Shown: positions 31,052 to 40,716 of the stretch, one piece after another
How the letters are laid out: each line of letters opens with the position of its first letter
Position numbering within the stretch: the stretch's first letter is position 1
From: Pseudomonas saxonica
GTDB lineage: Bacteria > Pseudomonadota > Gammaproteobacteria > Pseudomonadales > Pseudomonadaceae
NCBI RefSeq assembly: GCF_007858365.1
Contig: NZ_VFIO01000013.1
Span: forward strand, 1 to 64,000
DNA: 64,000 nt
Direction: 5' to 3'
Made by a program: the position numbers and the translations under genes
Notes under the pieces: generated by a model
Database searches by the model: none
Told to the model about the DNA's origin: nothing
Seen by the model: the letters and a program-made list of their open reading frames with translations, nothing else

Positions 31052-33463
31052 TCATTTCCCTTTTGAATCGGGCAACGCGTAAGCGATCAGAGAGTCGCCC
31101 ATCTTCGTACCGAACGAGCCATGGCCGCCGGCCATGATCACAACGTACTGTTTACCGTTCGACTCATAGGTCATCGGTGTCGCCTGACCACCAGCTGGCA
31201 AACGGGCCTGCCAAAGCAGATCGCCATTGGTGACGTCATAGGCGCGCAGGTAGTTGTCCTGAGTGCCCGCGATAAACATGAGGTTGCCGGCAGTCGAAAT
31301 CGGGCCGCCCAACATTGGCACGCCAATCTTCATCGGCGGCAACTGGATACCCTTAAGGCTGTCCCGCGCCGTACCAATACGCTTACGCCACACGACCTCG
31401 TGGGTTTTCAGATCCACACCGGCAACGTAACCCCATGCCGGCGCTTTGCAGGGCAGACCCAGCGGCGAGAGAAATGCATTGATCTCAACGCCATACGGCA
31501 CGCCATACTGAGGTTGAATGCCCATTTCAGTGCCAGAACCGGTCGCACCTTCTTCAGGCCACAGCGGGTTATTAGGCCCACGTGGAATCAGTTTGGATAC
31601 GAAAGGCAGCGCCATCGGATTCATTAGCGCTATCTGGCGATCAGAGTTGACGGAAATACCGCCCCATTCAAATACACCCAGATTACCTGGGAAAACCAGC
31701 GTGCCATTTTCCGAAGGAGGCGTGTACTGGCCGTTATAGTTGAGCCGCTTGAAGATCACTCGACACATCAACTGGTCAAACATTGTGGCGCCCCACATGT
31801 TCTTGTCGGTCAATGTCTGAATCGGGGTCAAGTTCAGTGCGGAACGAGGCTGTGTCGGACTGACCCAGTCACCAGGAGCTGCTTCACCCTCAGGCACTGG
31901 CATTTCAGTGACAGGTACAATCGGCTTGCCGTCACGACGATCGAAAACGAACATGTTGCCCGCTTTAGTAGGCACATACACCGCAGGAACGGTGTCACCC
32001 GCCGGCGTTTTCACATCCGCCAAGGTCGGTTGCGCCGGTACATCCATATCCCACAGGTCATGGTGGGTAGTCTGGAAGCTCCACGCCAACTTACCGGTTG
32101 AAGCATTCAACGCCACAATCGCACTGGCATAACGCTCCATCACAGGGGTACGGTTACCGCCCCAGATGTCTGGCGTAGGGTTGCCGGTCGGGATGTAGAC
32201 CATATCGATCTTGGCATCGTACGCCAGTGGAGGCCAAGCGTTAGGCGAGTTGTTGACCAGTGTCTGGCCAGGGCCAGGAATTGCGTTTGGATCTTCTGCG
32301 CCCGTATCGAACACCCATTTCAGAGCGCCGGTGTTGACGTCGTAACCGCGAATCGCGCCAGAAGGCTCATGTACGGAAAAGTTATCGGTGGTAGAGCCGG
32401 CAATCACAACCGTTGTGCCAGACACCACGGGTGGAGACGTCGGCATCAAAGCGCCCGGATAGGTATAGGGCTGCATTTTTTTGAGGTCTAGCTCGCCATT
32501 TTCAGCGAAGTCTGAACAGCGCTCGCCATTGTCGGCATTGATTGCGAACAGACGACCATCGTTGACCGGCAGCAGCACTTTACGAGGGCAACTGGTTTGG
32601 ACCGGAGCGACGTCTTTCAAGCTGGTCGCAAATTCCTCCGTGTTGGCCTGGTCGTAATATGCAACACCACGGCAAGTCAGATGCTGAAACGAAGGGTCGG
32701 ATACGAGTTGCGGATCAAATGTCCACTTTTCCTTGCCGGTCGCTGGATCAAGCGCCACCAGTTTTTGGTGGGTAGTGCAGATATACATGTTGTCGCCGAT
32801 CTTGATCGGCGTCACTTCGTTAGTGGTTTCACCCGAGTCATTATCAGTTTTGAACTCACCGGTGTGGAAAGTCCACGCGACCTCCAGATCTTTCACATTG
32901 CTGTCGTTGATCTGGCTAAGTGGCGAATAACGGGTTCCTGCCTGGCTTCTGCCATAGGCAGGCCAGTCGCCTGGGGCAATGCCGTCAACCGGTTGGGCTT
33001 GCGCAGGTTGGGCCGAAGTCAGACTGCCGTTGATCTCCTGAGGGTCGTTGAAGATCGAGTAGACCAACACAGCGATCGCGAAAGCCAGGGTGGCCGACAA
33101 AAACACTTTGCTGGCTTTCAAACGCGCATCAATACCACGCGTCACTGCCGGAATCAGCAGCCAGATGCCCAGCACGCCGAGAATATCGAAGCGAGGCACT
33201 AATGCCCAGAAATCCGAGCCGGTCTCCCATAGTCCCCATAGAACGGTCGCCAGCATCAGCAATCCGTAAAGCCAGATCGCCGCTGCGGATCGTCGCCAAA
33301 GCAAGACTGCACAAATGAGCAGCCCAATGCCGGCGATGATGTAATACAAAGAACCACCCAGTGATGCCAGCCATATTCCGCCTATTAATAAAACAAGCGA
33401 AAAAATGGCAGTTATCACTGCAGTGAAAATTCTTAATCCTGAACCTTGCGCTTGCGCACTCAC
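31052..33463 (-). CDS. gcd: Membrane-bound PQQ-dependent glucose dehydrogenase
   Basis: Oxidises D-glucose to glucono-1,5-lactone in the periplasm and passes electrons to ubiquinone; it starts the direct oxidative glucose route of pseudomonads. It has 803 residues: five N-terminal membrane helices (~1-140) with FWALVPRFDILGVLGIWL, then the PQQ propeller. Segments that match E. coli Gcd closely include FNDPQEINGSLT, DWPAYGRSQAGTRYSPL, SPPVVSGTTVVIAGSTTDNF, HHDLWDMDVPAQPTLAD, MWGATMFDQLMCR, VFPGNLGVFEWGGISV and the C-terminal VIMAGGHGSFGTKMGD. It lies alone with its own terminator. The paralogue at 24924 is more divergent. Confidence 0.95.
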   Translation of the reverse strand: MSAQAQGSGLRIFTAVITAIFSLVLLIGGIWLASLGGSLYYIIAGIGLLICAVLLWRRSAAAIWLYGLLMLATVLWGLWETGSDFWALVPRFDILGVLGIWLLIPAVTRGIDARLKASKVFLSATLAFAIAVLVYSIFNDPQEINGSLTSAQPAQAQPVDGIAPGDWPAYGRSQAGTRYSPLSQINDSNVKDLEVAWTFHTGEFKTDNDSGETTNEVTPIKIGDNMYICTTHQKLVALDPATGKEKWTFDPQLVSDPSFQHLTCRGVAYYDQANTEEFATSLKDVAPVQTSCPRKVLLPVNDGRLFAINADNGERCSDFAENGELDLKKMQPYTYPGALMPTSPPVVSGTTVVIAGSTTDNFSVHEPSGAIRGYDVNTGALKWVFDTGAEDPNAIPGPGQTLVNNSPNAWPPLAYDAKIDMVYIPTGNPTPDIWGGNRTPVMERYASAIVALNASTGKLAWSFQTTHHDLWDMDVPAQPTLADVKTPAGDTVPAVYVPTKAGNMFVFDRRDGKPIVPVTEMPVPEGEAAPGDWVSPTQPRSALNLTPIQTLTDKNMWGATMFDQLMCRVIFKRLNYNGQYTPPSENGTLVFPGNLGVFEWGGISVNSDRQIALMNPMALPFVSKLIPRGPNNPLWPEEGATGSGTEMGIQPQYGVPYGVEINAFLSPLGLPCKAPAWGYVAGVDLKTHEVVWRKRIGTARDSLKGIQLPPMKIGVPMLGGPISTAGNLMFIAGTQDNYLRAYDVTNGDLLWQARLPAGGQATPMTYESNGKQYVVIMAGGHGSFGTKMGDSLIAYALPDSKGK

Positions 33464-33744
33464 AAATTTTTCCTCTAAAACCTAATACAGTTAGCTCCCT
33501 CTCAATATTACCCAGATCAAAAAGTTGTGAATATTAGACCATTGGCGCCTAGTGCCGGGGGCTCAGTGTTGTCGAGGTACCGCCCCATGAAAACGAGACA
33601 ACCTATTTTTTCGTCTGCATGCAGCGGCGCCCTCCTCCTTTTTTCTCGGTCACCGTGTTCGAGGGCACTGCTCATTTCGCGAATGAAAATCACGTTGCTC
33701 AACAATCAACTGCCACAGATTGGGTCGCTCCCCCTGCGTTGTAA

Positions 33745-35025
33745 TTACATCCCCAACCAGTTCGGCAACGCCAGGGAAACAAACGGCACGTAGGTCACCA
33801 GCACCAGGAAGGCCAGCATCACCATCAGCCAAGGCGAAACCGCGCGCACCACGCGGGTGAGCGGCATGCCCGTGACCGCTGAGGTGACAAACAGATTGAG
33901 CCCGGTTGGTGGTGTGATCAGTCCGATTTCCATATTCACCACCATGATGATGCCCAGGTGGATCGGGTCGATGCCCAGTTGCATTGCGATCGGAAACAGG
34001 ATGGGTGCAAGAATCAAGATGATCGCGGACGGCTCCATAAAGGTGCCCGCAACCAGCAATACGATATTGACCACCAGCAGGAATTCAATCGGCGTAAAGC
34101 CCTGCTCGACCACCCAGGCAGTGATCGACTGCGGGATCTGCTCGGTGGTCAGTACGTGGGCGAACAGCATGGCGTTGGCGATGATGAACATCAGGACCAC
34201 GCTCAGCTTGCCCGCTTCGATAATCACCTTCGGGCATTCACGAACGGTCATGTCCTTGTAGATGAAGATGGCCACAAAAGCGGCATAGACTGCGGCCACG
34301 GCGGCGGCTTCGGTGGGTGTGAACATGCCCGAATAAATACCGCCAAGGATGATCACTATCAACATCAGGCCCCAACCGGCCCGACGGCCTGCGGTCATGA
34401 TTTCCTTGAACGAGGCCCGCGGCAACGAGGGCATGTCTTTCACGCGGGCCATGATGTAGATGGTGACCATCAACACAAGACCCAGCAGCAGGCCCGGAAC
34501 GACGCCCGCCATGAATAGCTTGCCGACCGAGGTTTCGGTTGCGGTGGCGTAAACCACCATGACAATCGAGGGTGGAATCAGGATGCCCAGAGTACCCGCG
34601 TTGCACACAATACCGGCGGCAAAGTCTTGCTTGTAGCCAGAGCGCACCATACCGGCGATAACGATCGAGCCGACCGCTGCCACTGTGGCTGGCGACGAAC
34701 CGCTCAATGCCGCAAACAGCATGCAGGCAAGGATCGCTGCGATGGCCAGGCCACCCTTGATATGACCGACGCAGGCGTTGGCGAAGTCGATCAGGCGACG
34801 GGCTACGCCACCGCTGGTCATGAACGCGCCGGACAACAGAAAGAAAGGAATGGCCAGCAGCGTGTAATGCTCGCTGGTTTCGAACAGCTTGATCGCCAGG
34901 GAACGAACCGAGTCGTTACTGAAGAACAGGATGGTCATGGCCCCGGACAGCCCCAGGGAAATCGCCACCGGAATACCGACAAACATCAGCACGAACAGGG
35001 CGACAAAAAGGAAGGCAATGGTCAT
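33745..35025 (-). CDS. TRAP transporter large permease (DctM family), itaconate locus
   Basis: The 426-residue, about 12-helix membrane subunit of a tripartite ATP-independent periplasmic transporter, driven by a sodium gradient in the family. Visible: AIPFFLLSGAFMTSGGVARRLIDF, LSGSSPATVAAVGSI, GILIPPSIVMVVYA and LITPPTGLNLFV, all DctM signatures. Its ATG overlaps the DctQ stop by four bases (ATGA). Position and order match PA0886 of P. aeruginosa, so the cargo is probably itaconate or a related C4-C5 dicarboxylate. Confidence 0.92.
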   Translation of the reverse strand: MTIAFLFVALFVLMFVGIPVAISLGLSGAMTILFFSNDSVRSLAIKLFETSEHYTLLAIPFFLLSGAFMTSGGVARRLIDFANACVGHIKGGLAIAAILACMLFAALSGSSPATVAAVGSIVIAGMVRSGYKQDFAAGIVCNAGTLGILIPPSIVMVVYATATETSVGKLFMAGVVPGLLLGLVLMVTIYIMARVKDMPSLPRASFKEIMTAGRRAGWGLMLIVIILGGIYSGMFTPTEAAAVAAVYAAFVAIFIYKDMTVRECPKVIIEAGKLSVVLMFIIANAMLFAHVLTTEQIPQSITAWVVEQGFTPIEFLLVVNIVLLVAGTFMEPSAIILILAPILFPIAMQLGIDPIHLGIIMVVNMEIGLITPPTGLNLFVTSAVTGMPLTRVVRAVSPWLMVMLAFLVLVTYVPFVSLALPNWLGM

Positions 35026-35660
35026 TTTTCGGTCCCCGACTGGTCGTTTTCCGCCAGTTTGACGGCGTCATCCACTTCACTGTGCAAGCCCAGCCCCTGC
35101 TGTTTGCCTTGCACGATACGGATGAAAATCTGCAGGAAGCGCACGAACATCAGCGCAAAACCGATGGGCACGATCATTACGATCTGCCATTGGGCAATGC
35201 CAAACCGGTCCAGGTCTTCAGCGCTGGTCCCAACCTCATACAAAGTAGCCACCCACTGCTCACTCGAATACGCCATCAGGGCGCAGTAGCCCAGGCAAAT
35301 GAACACTGCAAGCATGGCCACACGTCGTTGGTTGGCAGGATTGAACTGGCGCACCAGCAAGTCGACACCAATGTGCGCGCCAATCCGCACGCCCCAGGCC
35401 AACCCCACAAAAATCAGCCAGCCAAACATGGCCTTGGTCAGCGCTACGCTCCAGGTCATCTCTTGGGCGATGTATAGAATTTTGTCGCCAATGCCGAGCA
35501 TGGCGTCGTTGGCGAAGGGCAGCGAATCCCCTAGAAAGTAGAAAACGCCATAAAGGTTGTTGAACACCACGTACGCGAAAGTGACCAGGGTCATGCCTGC
35601 AAGCAGGAACGCCACCAGCATTTCTTCCGCGCGATTCCAGACACGAACAACTGCGTGCAT
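35022..35660 (-). CDS. TRAP transporter small permease (DctQ family), itaconate locus
   Basis: A 212-residue protein with four hydrophobic segments, typical of DctQ: VAFLLAGMTLVTFAYVVFNN, SVALTKAMFGWLIFVGLAWGVRIGAHIGVDLL, and a C-terminal VIVPIGFALMFVRFLQIF-like helix. The ATG at 35660 is used because AAGGGAGAA precedes it; an upstream in-frame start at 35768 lacks support. The stop overlaps the DctM start by four bases. It pairs with the large permease and the periplasmic binding protein. Confidence 0.9.
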   Translation of the reverse strand: MHAVVRVWNRAEEMLVAFLLAGMTLVTFAYVVFNNLYGVFYFLGDSLPFANDAMLGIGDKILYIAQEMTWSVALTKAMFGWLIFVGLAWGVRIGAHIGVDLLVRQFNPANQRRVAMLAVFICLGYCALMAYSSEQWVATLYEVGTSAEDLDRFGIAQWQIVMIVPIGFALMFVRFLQIFIRIVQGKQQGLGLHSEVDDAVKLAENDQSGTEK

Positions 35661-35776
35661 GGGTTTCTCCCTTGATAGAGCGGTCGCTAAGCGACGTGTG
35701 GGACCGATGAAGTCAGGGCTGCCGTTAACGTAACCGTTGACGACCCCGCACGGAGTCGCCAACAGCAATCGGGGCC

Positions 35777-36769
35777 TTAGCTACTTTTGTTGGCCTGTTC
35801 GGCGGCCTGGATCACATCAGGACCAATGGCGCCTTCGAACTTTTTCCACACCGGGCGCATGGCTTCACGCCACATCTCGCGCTGCTCAGGGGTAAGGGTG
35901 ATGATTTCGCTATTGCCGGAATCGGCAATCTTCTGACGGGAGGCCTGATTCAGCTTCTCGGCCTGTTTGTTTACCTCCACCGTGACTTCGGCCATGACCT
36001 CATCCAGCGTGGTGCGGATTTCCGGCGGCAGGCTGTTCCAGAACTTGGTGTTGGTGATCACCATGTAATCGATGGCGCCATGATTGGACTCAGTGAAGAA
36101 CTTCTGCACTTCATACACATTCTGGCTCTCGTAGTTCGACCAGGTGTTTTCGGTGCCATTGACCACGCCGGTCTGCAAACCCTGATAGACCTCGGCAAAG
36201 CTCATCTTGCGCGGCGCGGCGCGCAAGGCTTTGAACTGCTCATCCAGCACGGCAGATGCCTGTACCCGGAATTTCAGGCCGCGAGCATCCTTGGGTTCAT
36301 GCAGGGCCTTGTTGGCAGACAACTGTTTCATGCCGTTGTGCCAATAACCAAGACCGGTAAGGCCCTTGCCTTCCATGGACTTGAGCAAGGCCTGACCTTG
36401 CGGGCTCTGCTGAAAACGGTCGACCGCATCGATGTCGTCGAACAGGAATGGCAGATCAAAGATCTGGATCGGTTTGGAGTAGTGCTCGAACTTGGCCAGC
36501 GACGGCGCCAGCAGTTGCACGTCTCCCAGCAACAACGCTTCCATTTCCTTGCCGTCACCGAACAGCGAAGAGTTTGGATAAACCTCGACCTTGACCTGCC
36601 CTGGCAGGCGCTCCTCGGCCAGCTTTTTGAACATCAGCGCGCCCTGGCCCTTGGGGGTGTGTTCGGCGACAACGTGGGCGAACTTGATGCTGATGGGATC
36701 GGCCGCGCTCGCAAAACCTGCGAATAACGGAAGTGCGCAGACCAACGCCTTGAGGGTGTGCTTGAACAT
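35777..36769 (-). CDS. TRAP transporter substrate-binding protein (DctP family), itaconate locus
   Basis: Periplasmic solute receptor of 330 residues. A signal peptide (about 22 residues, ending AGFASA) precedes IKFAHVVAEHTPKGQGALMFKKL. Also seen are VYPNSSLFGDGKEMEALLLG, FRVQASAVL (the carboxylate-binding Arg) and TENTWSNYESQNVYEVQKF, standard for dicarboxylate TRAP receptors. It is first of the three transporter genes and follows the lyase gene by 63 bases. Equivalent to PA0884 by order. Confidence 0.92.
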   Translation of the reverse strand: MFKHTLKALVCALPLFAGFASAADPISIKFAHVVAEHTPKGQGALMFKKLAEERLPGQVKVEVYPNSSLFGDGKEMEALLLGDVQLLAPSLAKFEHYSKPIQIFDLPFLFDDIDAVDRFQQSPQGQALLKSMEGKGLTGLGYWHNGMKQLSANKALHEPKDARGLKFRVQASAVLDEQFKALRAAPRKMSFAEVYQGLQTGVVNGTENTWSNYESQNVYEVQKFFTESNHGAIDYMVITNTKFWNSLPPEIRTTLDEVMAEVTVEVNKQAEKLNQASRQKIADSGNSEIITLTPEQREMWREAMRPVWKKFEGAIGPDVIQAAEQANKSS

Positions 36770-36832
36770 GGGTACATACCTCTTGTTGTTATAAGTTTGG
36801 TAGTGCCGGGTATTGCTTTAGTGGTGCTTGAA

Positions 36833-37660
36833 TCAGGCTGACGCAGAACCGGCCCGCCTTAATATTCGCCGTGCATGTTCGATCACCGGAGCATCGACCA
36901 TCTGCCCGTCAACCACGAAAACCCCGTTAGCCGACTCAACTGCAGACAGAATCCGTCGCGCCCGGTCCAGCTCTTCATGACCGGGCATGTAAGTGTCGTG
37001 TATCAGCGCAACCTGACTGGGGTGGATGCACAGCAGGCCGCCAAACCCCATGTCCCTGGCATCGGCCGCCATTTGGGTCATGCCTTCGATGTTTTTGATG
37101 TCTGCAAATACGCTGTCCAGTGGCGGCGCCAGCTCTACCAGTCGGCTGTGCAGCAAAATGGCGTAGCGGGCCTGATCGAAAATTCGCTGCGCTGCGGCGC
37201 TGGTGCTGCTCAAGCCCATGTCCAAACCAAGATCCAGTGCACCGAAAGTCAATCGCTCGATTCCGGCTGCCCGGGCAATGGCCGGTAACTCAAGCAAGCC
37301 CCTGGCACTTTCGATGATTGGCCAAACGGGTTTGGCGCACGCCGCAGCCAGCGCAACCTGCGCTGCACTTTCTGCCTTGGGCAGCACGACCGCCACGACA
37401 CCAGGCTGGCGACGGCATAAGTCCAGATCGGCCGCCTGTTGCTCATGCTGCGGCGCATTGATACGCACCAGCACCCGAGCCTGTGGATTGGCATCAAGAA
37501 AGGCATCAAGATTGGCCCGAGCCTGGACCTTGAGGTTTTCTGCGACGGCGTCCTCAAGGTCGACGATGACCGCATCGGCGCCGCTTTCCAGCGCCTTGGC
37601 AATCCGCTCGGGGCGGGTGGCCGGTACAAACAGCGCTGAACGAATGGTCGTTTTGTTCAT
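36833..37660 (-). CDS. ccl: Citramalyl-CoA lyase (CitE/HpcH-HpaI family)
   Basis: Cleaves citramalyl-CoA to acetyl-CoA and pyruvate, the last step of itaconate degradation. It has 275 residues from the ATG at 37660 (GGAG upstream); the frame extends 13 codons further. CitE-fold signatures: RSALFVPATRPERIAKAL, DAVIVDLEDAV, VLVRINAP, PIIESARGLLEL (metal-ligand Glu), FGALDLGLDMG (Asp) and GLLCIHPSQ. The CoA-transferase gene overlaps it upstream region-wise and ends at 37696. Assignment rests on exact gene order with PA0883. Confidence 0.88.
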   Translation of the reverse strand: MNKTTIRSALFVPATRPERIAKALESGADAVIVDLEDAVAENLKVQARANLDAFLDANPQARVLVRINAPQHEQQAADLDLCRRQPGVVAVVLPKAESAAQVALAAACAKPVWPIIESARGLLELPAIARAAGIERLTFGALDLGLDMGLSSTSAAAQRIFDQARYAILLHSRLVELAPPLDSVFADIKNIEGMTQMAADARDMGFGGLLCIHPSQVALIHDTYMPGHEELDRARRILSAVESANGVFVVDGQMVDAPVIEHARRILRRAGSASA

Positions 37661-37695
37661 GAAAGTGCTCCGTGCCGAGGTGCGAGGCGCAAGCC

Positions 37696-38904
37696 TCACA
37701 CCACTCCTTGTTGATGCAGACGCTGGATGTCCGTTGCCCCGTAGCCCAGTTCATTGAGCAGGCTGTCGGTGTGCTCGCCCAAGTGCGGCACGGCATCCAT
37801 TCGTGGTTCAAAAGCGACGTTGCGACCCGGTGGCAGCAGTGCTGGCAGCTTGCCAGCCGGACTGTCCACCTCACGCCAGCGGTCACGGGCCTGAAGTTGC
37901 GGGTGTGCCCAAACCCCTGCCATGTCGTTGACATGGGCGTTGGCAATCGACGCCGCATCAAGCCTTGCGATGACTTCATCGGCGCTCATGCGGGAAAATT
38001 CCTCAACGATGATGGCCCGCAGTTCAGCTCGGTTTTGCGAACGCCGCGCATTTGCATTAAAGCGTAAATCGCCTGCCAATTCTGGCTGTAGCAACACCTT
38101 GTCGCAGAACTGCTGCCATTCACGTTCGTTCTGCAAGCCAAGCATCACCGTGCCACCATCCCCCGCAGGAAACGGCCCATAGGGGTAGATTGTGGCGTGG
38201 GCGGCACCGGCTCGCGGAGGTGGGGCGGCACCGTCATAGGCGTAATACATCGGGTAGTTCATCCACTCCACCAGGCTTTCCAGCATCGACACATCAATGC
38301 GGCTGCCCTCCCCGGTCTTGTCACGCAACAGCAGTGCCGAGAGCACACCGGTGTAGGCGTACATACCCGCCGCAATATCGGCAATCGAGCAGCCGGCTTT
38401 GGCCATGTCGTTTTCGCCCGGCCCGCCGGTAACGGATAAAAAGCCGCCTTCGCTCTGGATCAACAGGTCGTAGGCCTTTTTCTGCTCGTAAGGCCCGCCC
38501 TCCCCGTAGCCAGAAATATCGCAGACGATCAACCTGGGGAAGCGTTCATGCAGGGCTTCAAAAGACAGCCCCATGCGCTGGGCGGCTCCCGGCGCCAGGT
38601 TCTGCACCAAAACATCTGCCGTGGCCAGCAGCTTGTCGAGCACCTCTCCCGCGTCCGGCTGTTTGACGTTCAGGGTCAGGCTTTCCTTGGAACGGTTGGT
38701 CCAGACGAAGTGTGAGGCCAGGCCATTGACCCGCTCGTCATAGTCACGGGCAAAGTCACCGGAGCCCGGGCGTTCAATCTTGATCACACGCGCCCCCAGA
38801 TCGGCCAGTTGACGGGTGCAAAACGGCGCCGCGATGGCGTGCTCCAGGCTGACAACGGTAATGCCGTCCAGTGGGCGGGGCTTCTTGGTTGTGGTGTCGT
38901 TCAT
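37696..38904 (-). CDS. ict: Itaconate CoA-transferase, CaiB/BaiF (class III) family
   Basis: Transfers CoA from a donor such as succinyl-CoA to itaconate. It has 402 residues with class III features: DGITVVSLEHAIAAPFCTRQLADLGARVIKIERP at the N-terminus (the Asn/Gln-variable CoA loop follows), KESLTLNVKQP, and the catalytic Asp in AGCSIADIAAG (D176), then GEGSRIDVSMLES. The start ATG overlaps the MmgE/PrpD stop by four bases. Equivalent to PA0882 by order; the donor CoA is inferred. Confidence 0.88.
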   Translation of the reverse strand: MNDTTTKKPRPLDGITVVSLEHAIAAPFCTRQLADLGARVIKIERPGSGDFARDYDERVNGLASHFVWTNRSKESLTLNVKQPDAGEVLDKLLATADVLVQNLAPGAAQRMGLSFEALHERFPRLIVCDISGYGEGGPYEQKKAYDLLIQSEGGFLSVTGGPGENDMAKAGCSIADIAAGMYAYTGVLSALLLRDKTGEGSRIDVSMLESLVEWMNYPMYYAYDGAAPPPRAGAAHATIYPYGPFPAGDGGTVMLGLQNEREWQQFCDKVLLQPELAGDLRFNANARRSQNRAELRAIIVEEFSRMSADEVIARLDAASIANAHVNDMAGVWAHPQLQARDRWREVDSPAGKLPALLPPGRNVAFEPRMDAVPHLGEHTDSLLNELGYGATDIQRLHQQGVV

Positions 38905-40283
38905 GATGCTGCCCTCGCAGAAGTTGCGACGCCGGTCAGCACGCCCATATCGTCCAAATGGCGCAAGTGCCAGACCAGCTCGATAAGTCCGGTCGCCTGC
39001 TCATCGTTGCAAGCACCCGAGAACGCCAGCAGGCGGCGAAACTTGTCTTCAAGCTCGGCGCGTCTCAGGGTATTGCCCGGGTCGCCCTTGGGTTCATCGA
39101 TGCTGCCGTACACCGTCCGGCCCTTTAACGTGGTCACTTCAACACGGCCCAGCCAGCGCTGCGGATAGGCAGCGTCGACGTGCTCGTCGAGTACCATGTG
39201 CACCTTGTTGCGCAGGTCGCCAATGCGCGAGTCGGTCAGCGCATGCTGATGGAACTCGGGCAATCCGGCCTTGCCGTAAACGGCGATCAGACCTAGCACT
39301 GTCCCCATGGAGAACTTGGCCTGGTGGACCGTCTGTGGCTCCTGCACGCGGCCCAACACGTCGATGGCTCCCTGATGGACCCGCGTGATCACGCTGGCAA
39401 TGTCTTCGGCCCGCAGGTTCTCGCGCTGCATCACCGCCAGCAGGGCATCCGCCGCCGGGTGCGTGTGACGGCACGAGGCGTGAAACTTGAACGAAGTTTC
39501 AATCAGTGCCCAGCGGCTACCCAGACGGTCAGACAGGCAATCCGGGGTGGCATCGCTGGACATTCCGGCAGCCATGCCCTGCTCACCCTCAAGAATGTTT
39601 TTCGCGCCGCTCAGCCCTTCTGCGGTCAGGTAGGCGGCCAACAGACCGTCCGCTGCCGCCTTGGCGGTGTGCAGCTGTTTGGAATCTGCTGCATCGCGCA
39701 AAAACTCCCACAGCCCCGCCGCTTGGGTGCCCGCAGTGCCGAGTAGATGGGTGAACTGCTCCTGATTGAAATCCATCAACTTGCCCACGCCAACGGCTGC
39801 TGCCAGGGTGCCGACCGTGGCCGTGGTGTGAAAGATGCGGTAGTGCGAACGGCCGAGAAACTCACCTATACGAATACCGGCTTCGTAACCGGCCACTGCC
39901 GCAACGATCAGTTCGCGGCCGGACTTACCCAGGTCCTGGGCAGCGGCCAGAACTGCCGGAAAGACTACCGTCGCCGGATGCAGCACGGAGCTGTTGTGCA
40001 GGTCGTCTTGCTCCACCAGGTGCGAGCTGGCACCGTTAACCAGCGCAGCGAAATACGCGGAGCTGGTCTTGCCGCTGACCAGGATTGCGGCCGGGCCACT
40101 GGCCGGGCCCATCATTGCCGCATAGCGCTCGAACAACGGGATCGGATGTGAACCCTGGCTGGCCAGGGCCGAGCCCAACCAGTCAAGAAACAGATCTTCA
40201 GTACGGCTGATAACGGCTTCAGGCAACTGCTCGTAGTGCAGGCTGGCCAAAAACTCAGTGAGCGCTTGAGTGTGCTGGCTCAT
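38901..40283 (-). CDS. MmgE/PrpD family protein of the itaconate operon
   Basis: A 460-residue protein of the 2-methylcitrate dehydratase-like family. Markers are LFLDWLGSALASQGSHPIP, GASSHLVEQDDLHNSSVLHPATVVFPAVLA, GYEAGIRIGEFLG and FKFHASCRHTHPAADAL. Family members dehydrate 2-methylcitrate or isomerise itaconate (cis-aconitate decarboxylase is a related fold), but its exact role in this operon is not established. It overlaps its neighbours on both sides by four bases, so it is translated as part of the operon. Equivalent to PA0881. Confidence 0.87.
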   Translation of the reverse strand: MSQHTQALTEFLASLHYEQLPEAVISRTEDLFLDWLGSALASQGSHPIPLFERYAAMMGPASGPAAILVSGKTSSAYFAALVNGASSHLVEQDDLHNSSVLHPATVVFPAVLAAAQDLGKSGRELIVAAVAGYEAGIRIGEFLGRSHYRIFHTTATVGTLAAAVGVGKLMDFNQEQFTHLLGTAGTQAAGLWEFLRDAADSKQLHTAKAAADGLLAAYLTAEGLSGAKNILEGEQGMAAGMSSDATPDCLSDRLGSRWALIETSFKFHASCRHTHPAADALLAVMQRENLRAEDIASVITRVHQGAIDVLGRVQEPQTVHQAKFSMGTVLGLIAVYGKAGLPEFHQHALTDSRIGDLRNKVHMVLDEHVDAAYPQRWLGRVEVTTLKGRTVYGSIDEPKGDPGNTLRRAELEDKFRRLLAFSGACNDEQATGLIELVWHLRHLDDMGVLTGVATSARAAS

Positions 40284-40672
40284 GAAGCGGTCTCCATGGA
40301 ATTCGAGAGTTCGATCAAATTGAGGTCCGGATCAAGCAAGTAGATCGAGCGGATCGGTCCTCGGGCCCCCGTACGCATGACCGGACCTTCCAGAATGCTC
40401 ACCCCAAGCGCTTGCAAGTGCTCGATTACGTCGTCCAGTCGGTCGTTGACGATGAAACACAGGTCGGCTGACCCCGGCAGCGGATGCGTCGCCTTGGGTT
40501 CGAACTCGGCGCCTGCCTGGTGCAGGTTGATTTTCTGCTGGCCGAACGACAGGGCATGGCGCCCCTGACCAAACACTACCGGTTGCATGCCCAGCACACG
40601 GCTGTAGAAGTCCAGACTTTTGGGTATATCGCGCACCGTCAGTACCAGATGGTCGAGATGGCTGATCTGCAT
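40280..40672 (-). CDS. VOC family protein (glyoxalase/dioxygenase fold) of the itaconate operon
   Basis: A 130-residue vicinal-oxygen-chelate protein: ISHLDHLVLTVRDIPKSLDFYSRVLGM with the metal-ligand His, HALSFGQQKINLHQ, and a C-terminal IYLLDPDLNLIELS with the ligand Glu. The ATG at 40672 (GGAGA upstream) is preferred to an in-frame TTG two codons earlier. Its stop overlaps the MmgE/PrpD start by four bases. Equivalent to PA0880; catalytic role unknown, with isomerase, epimerase or dioxygenase all possible. Confidence 0.87.
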   Translation of the reverse strand: MQISHLDHLVLTVRDIPKSLDFYSRVLGMQPVVFGQGRHALSFGQQKINLHQAGAEFEPKATHPLPGSADLCFIVNDRLDDVIEHLQALGVSILEGPVMRTGARGPIRSIYLLDPDLNLIELSNSMETAS

Positions 40673-40716
40673 GTGCAATCTCCGTTAAGGCATCGGATGT
40701 GAATCCGCATGAATAC

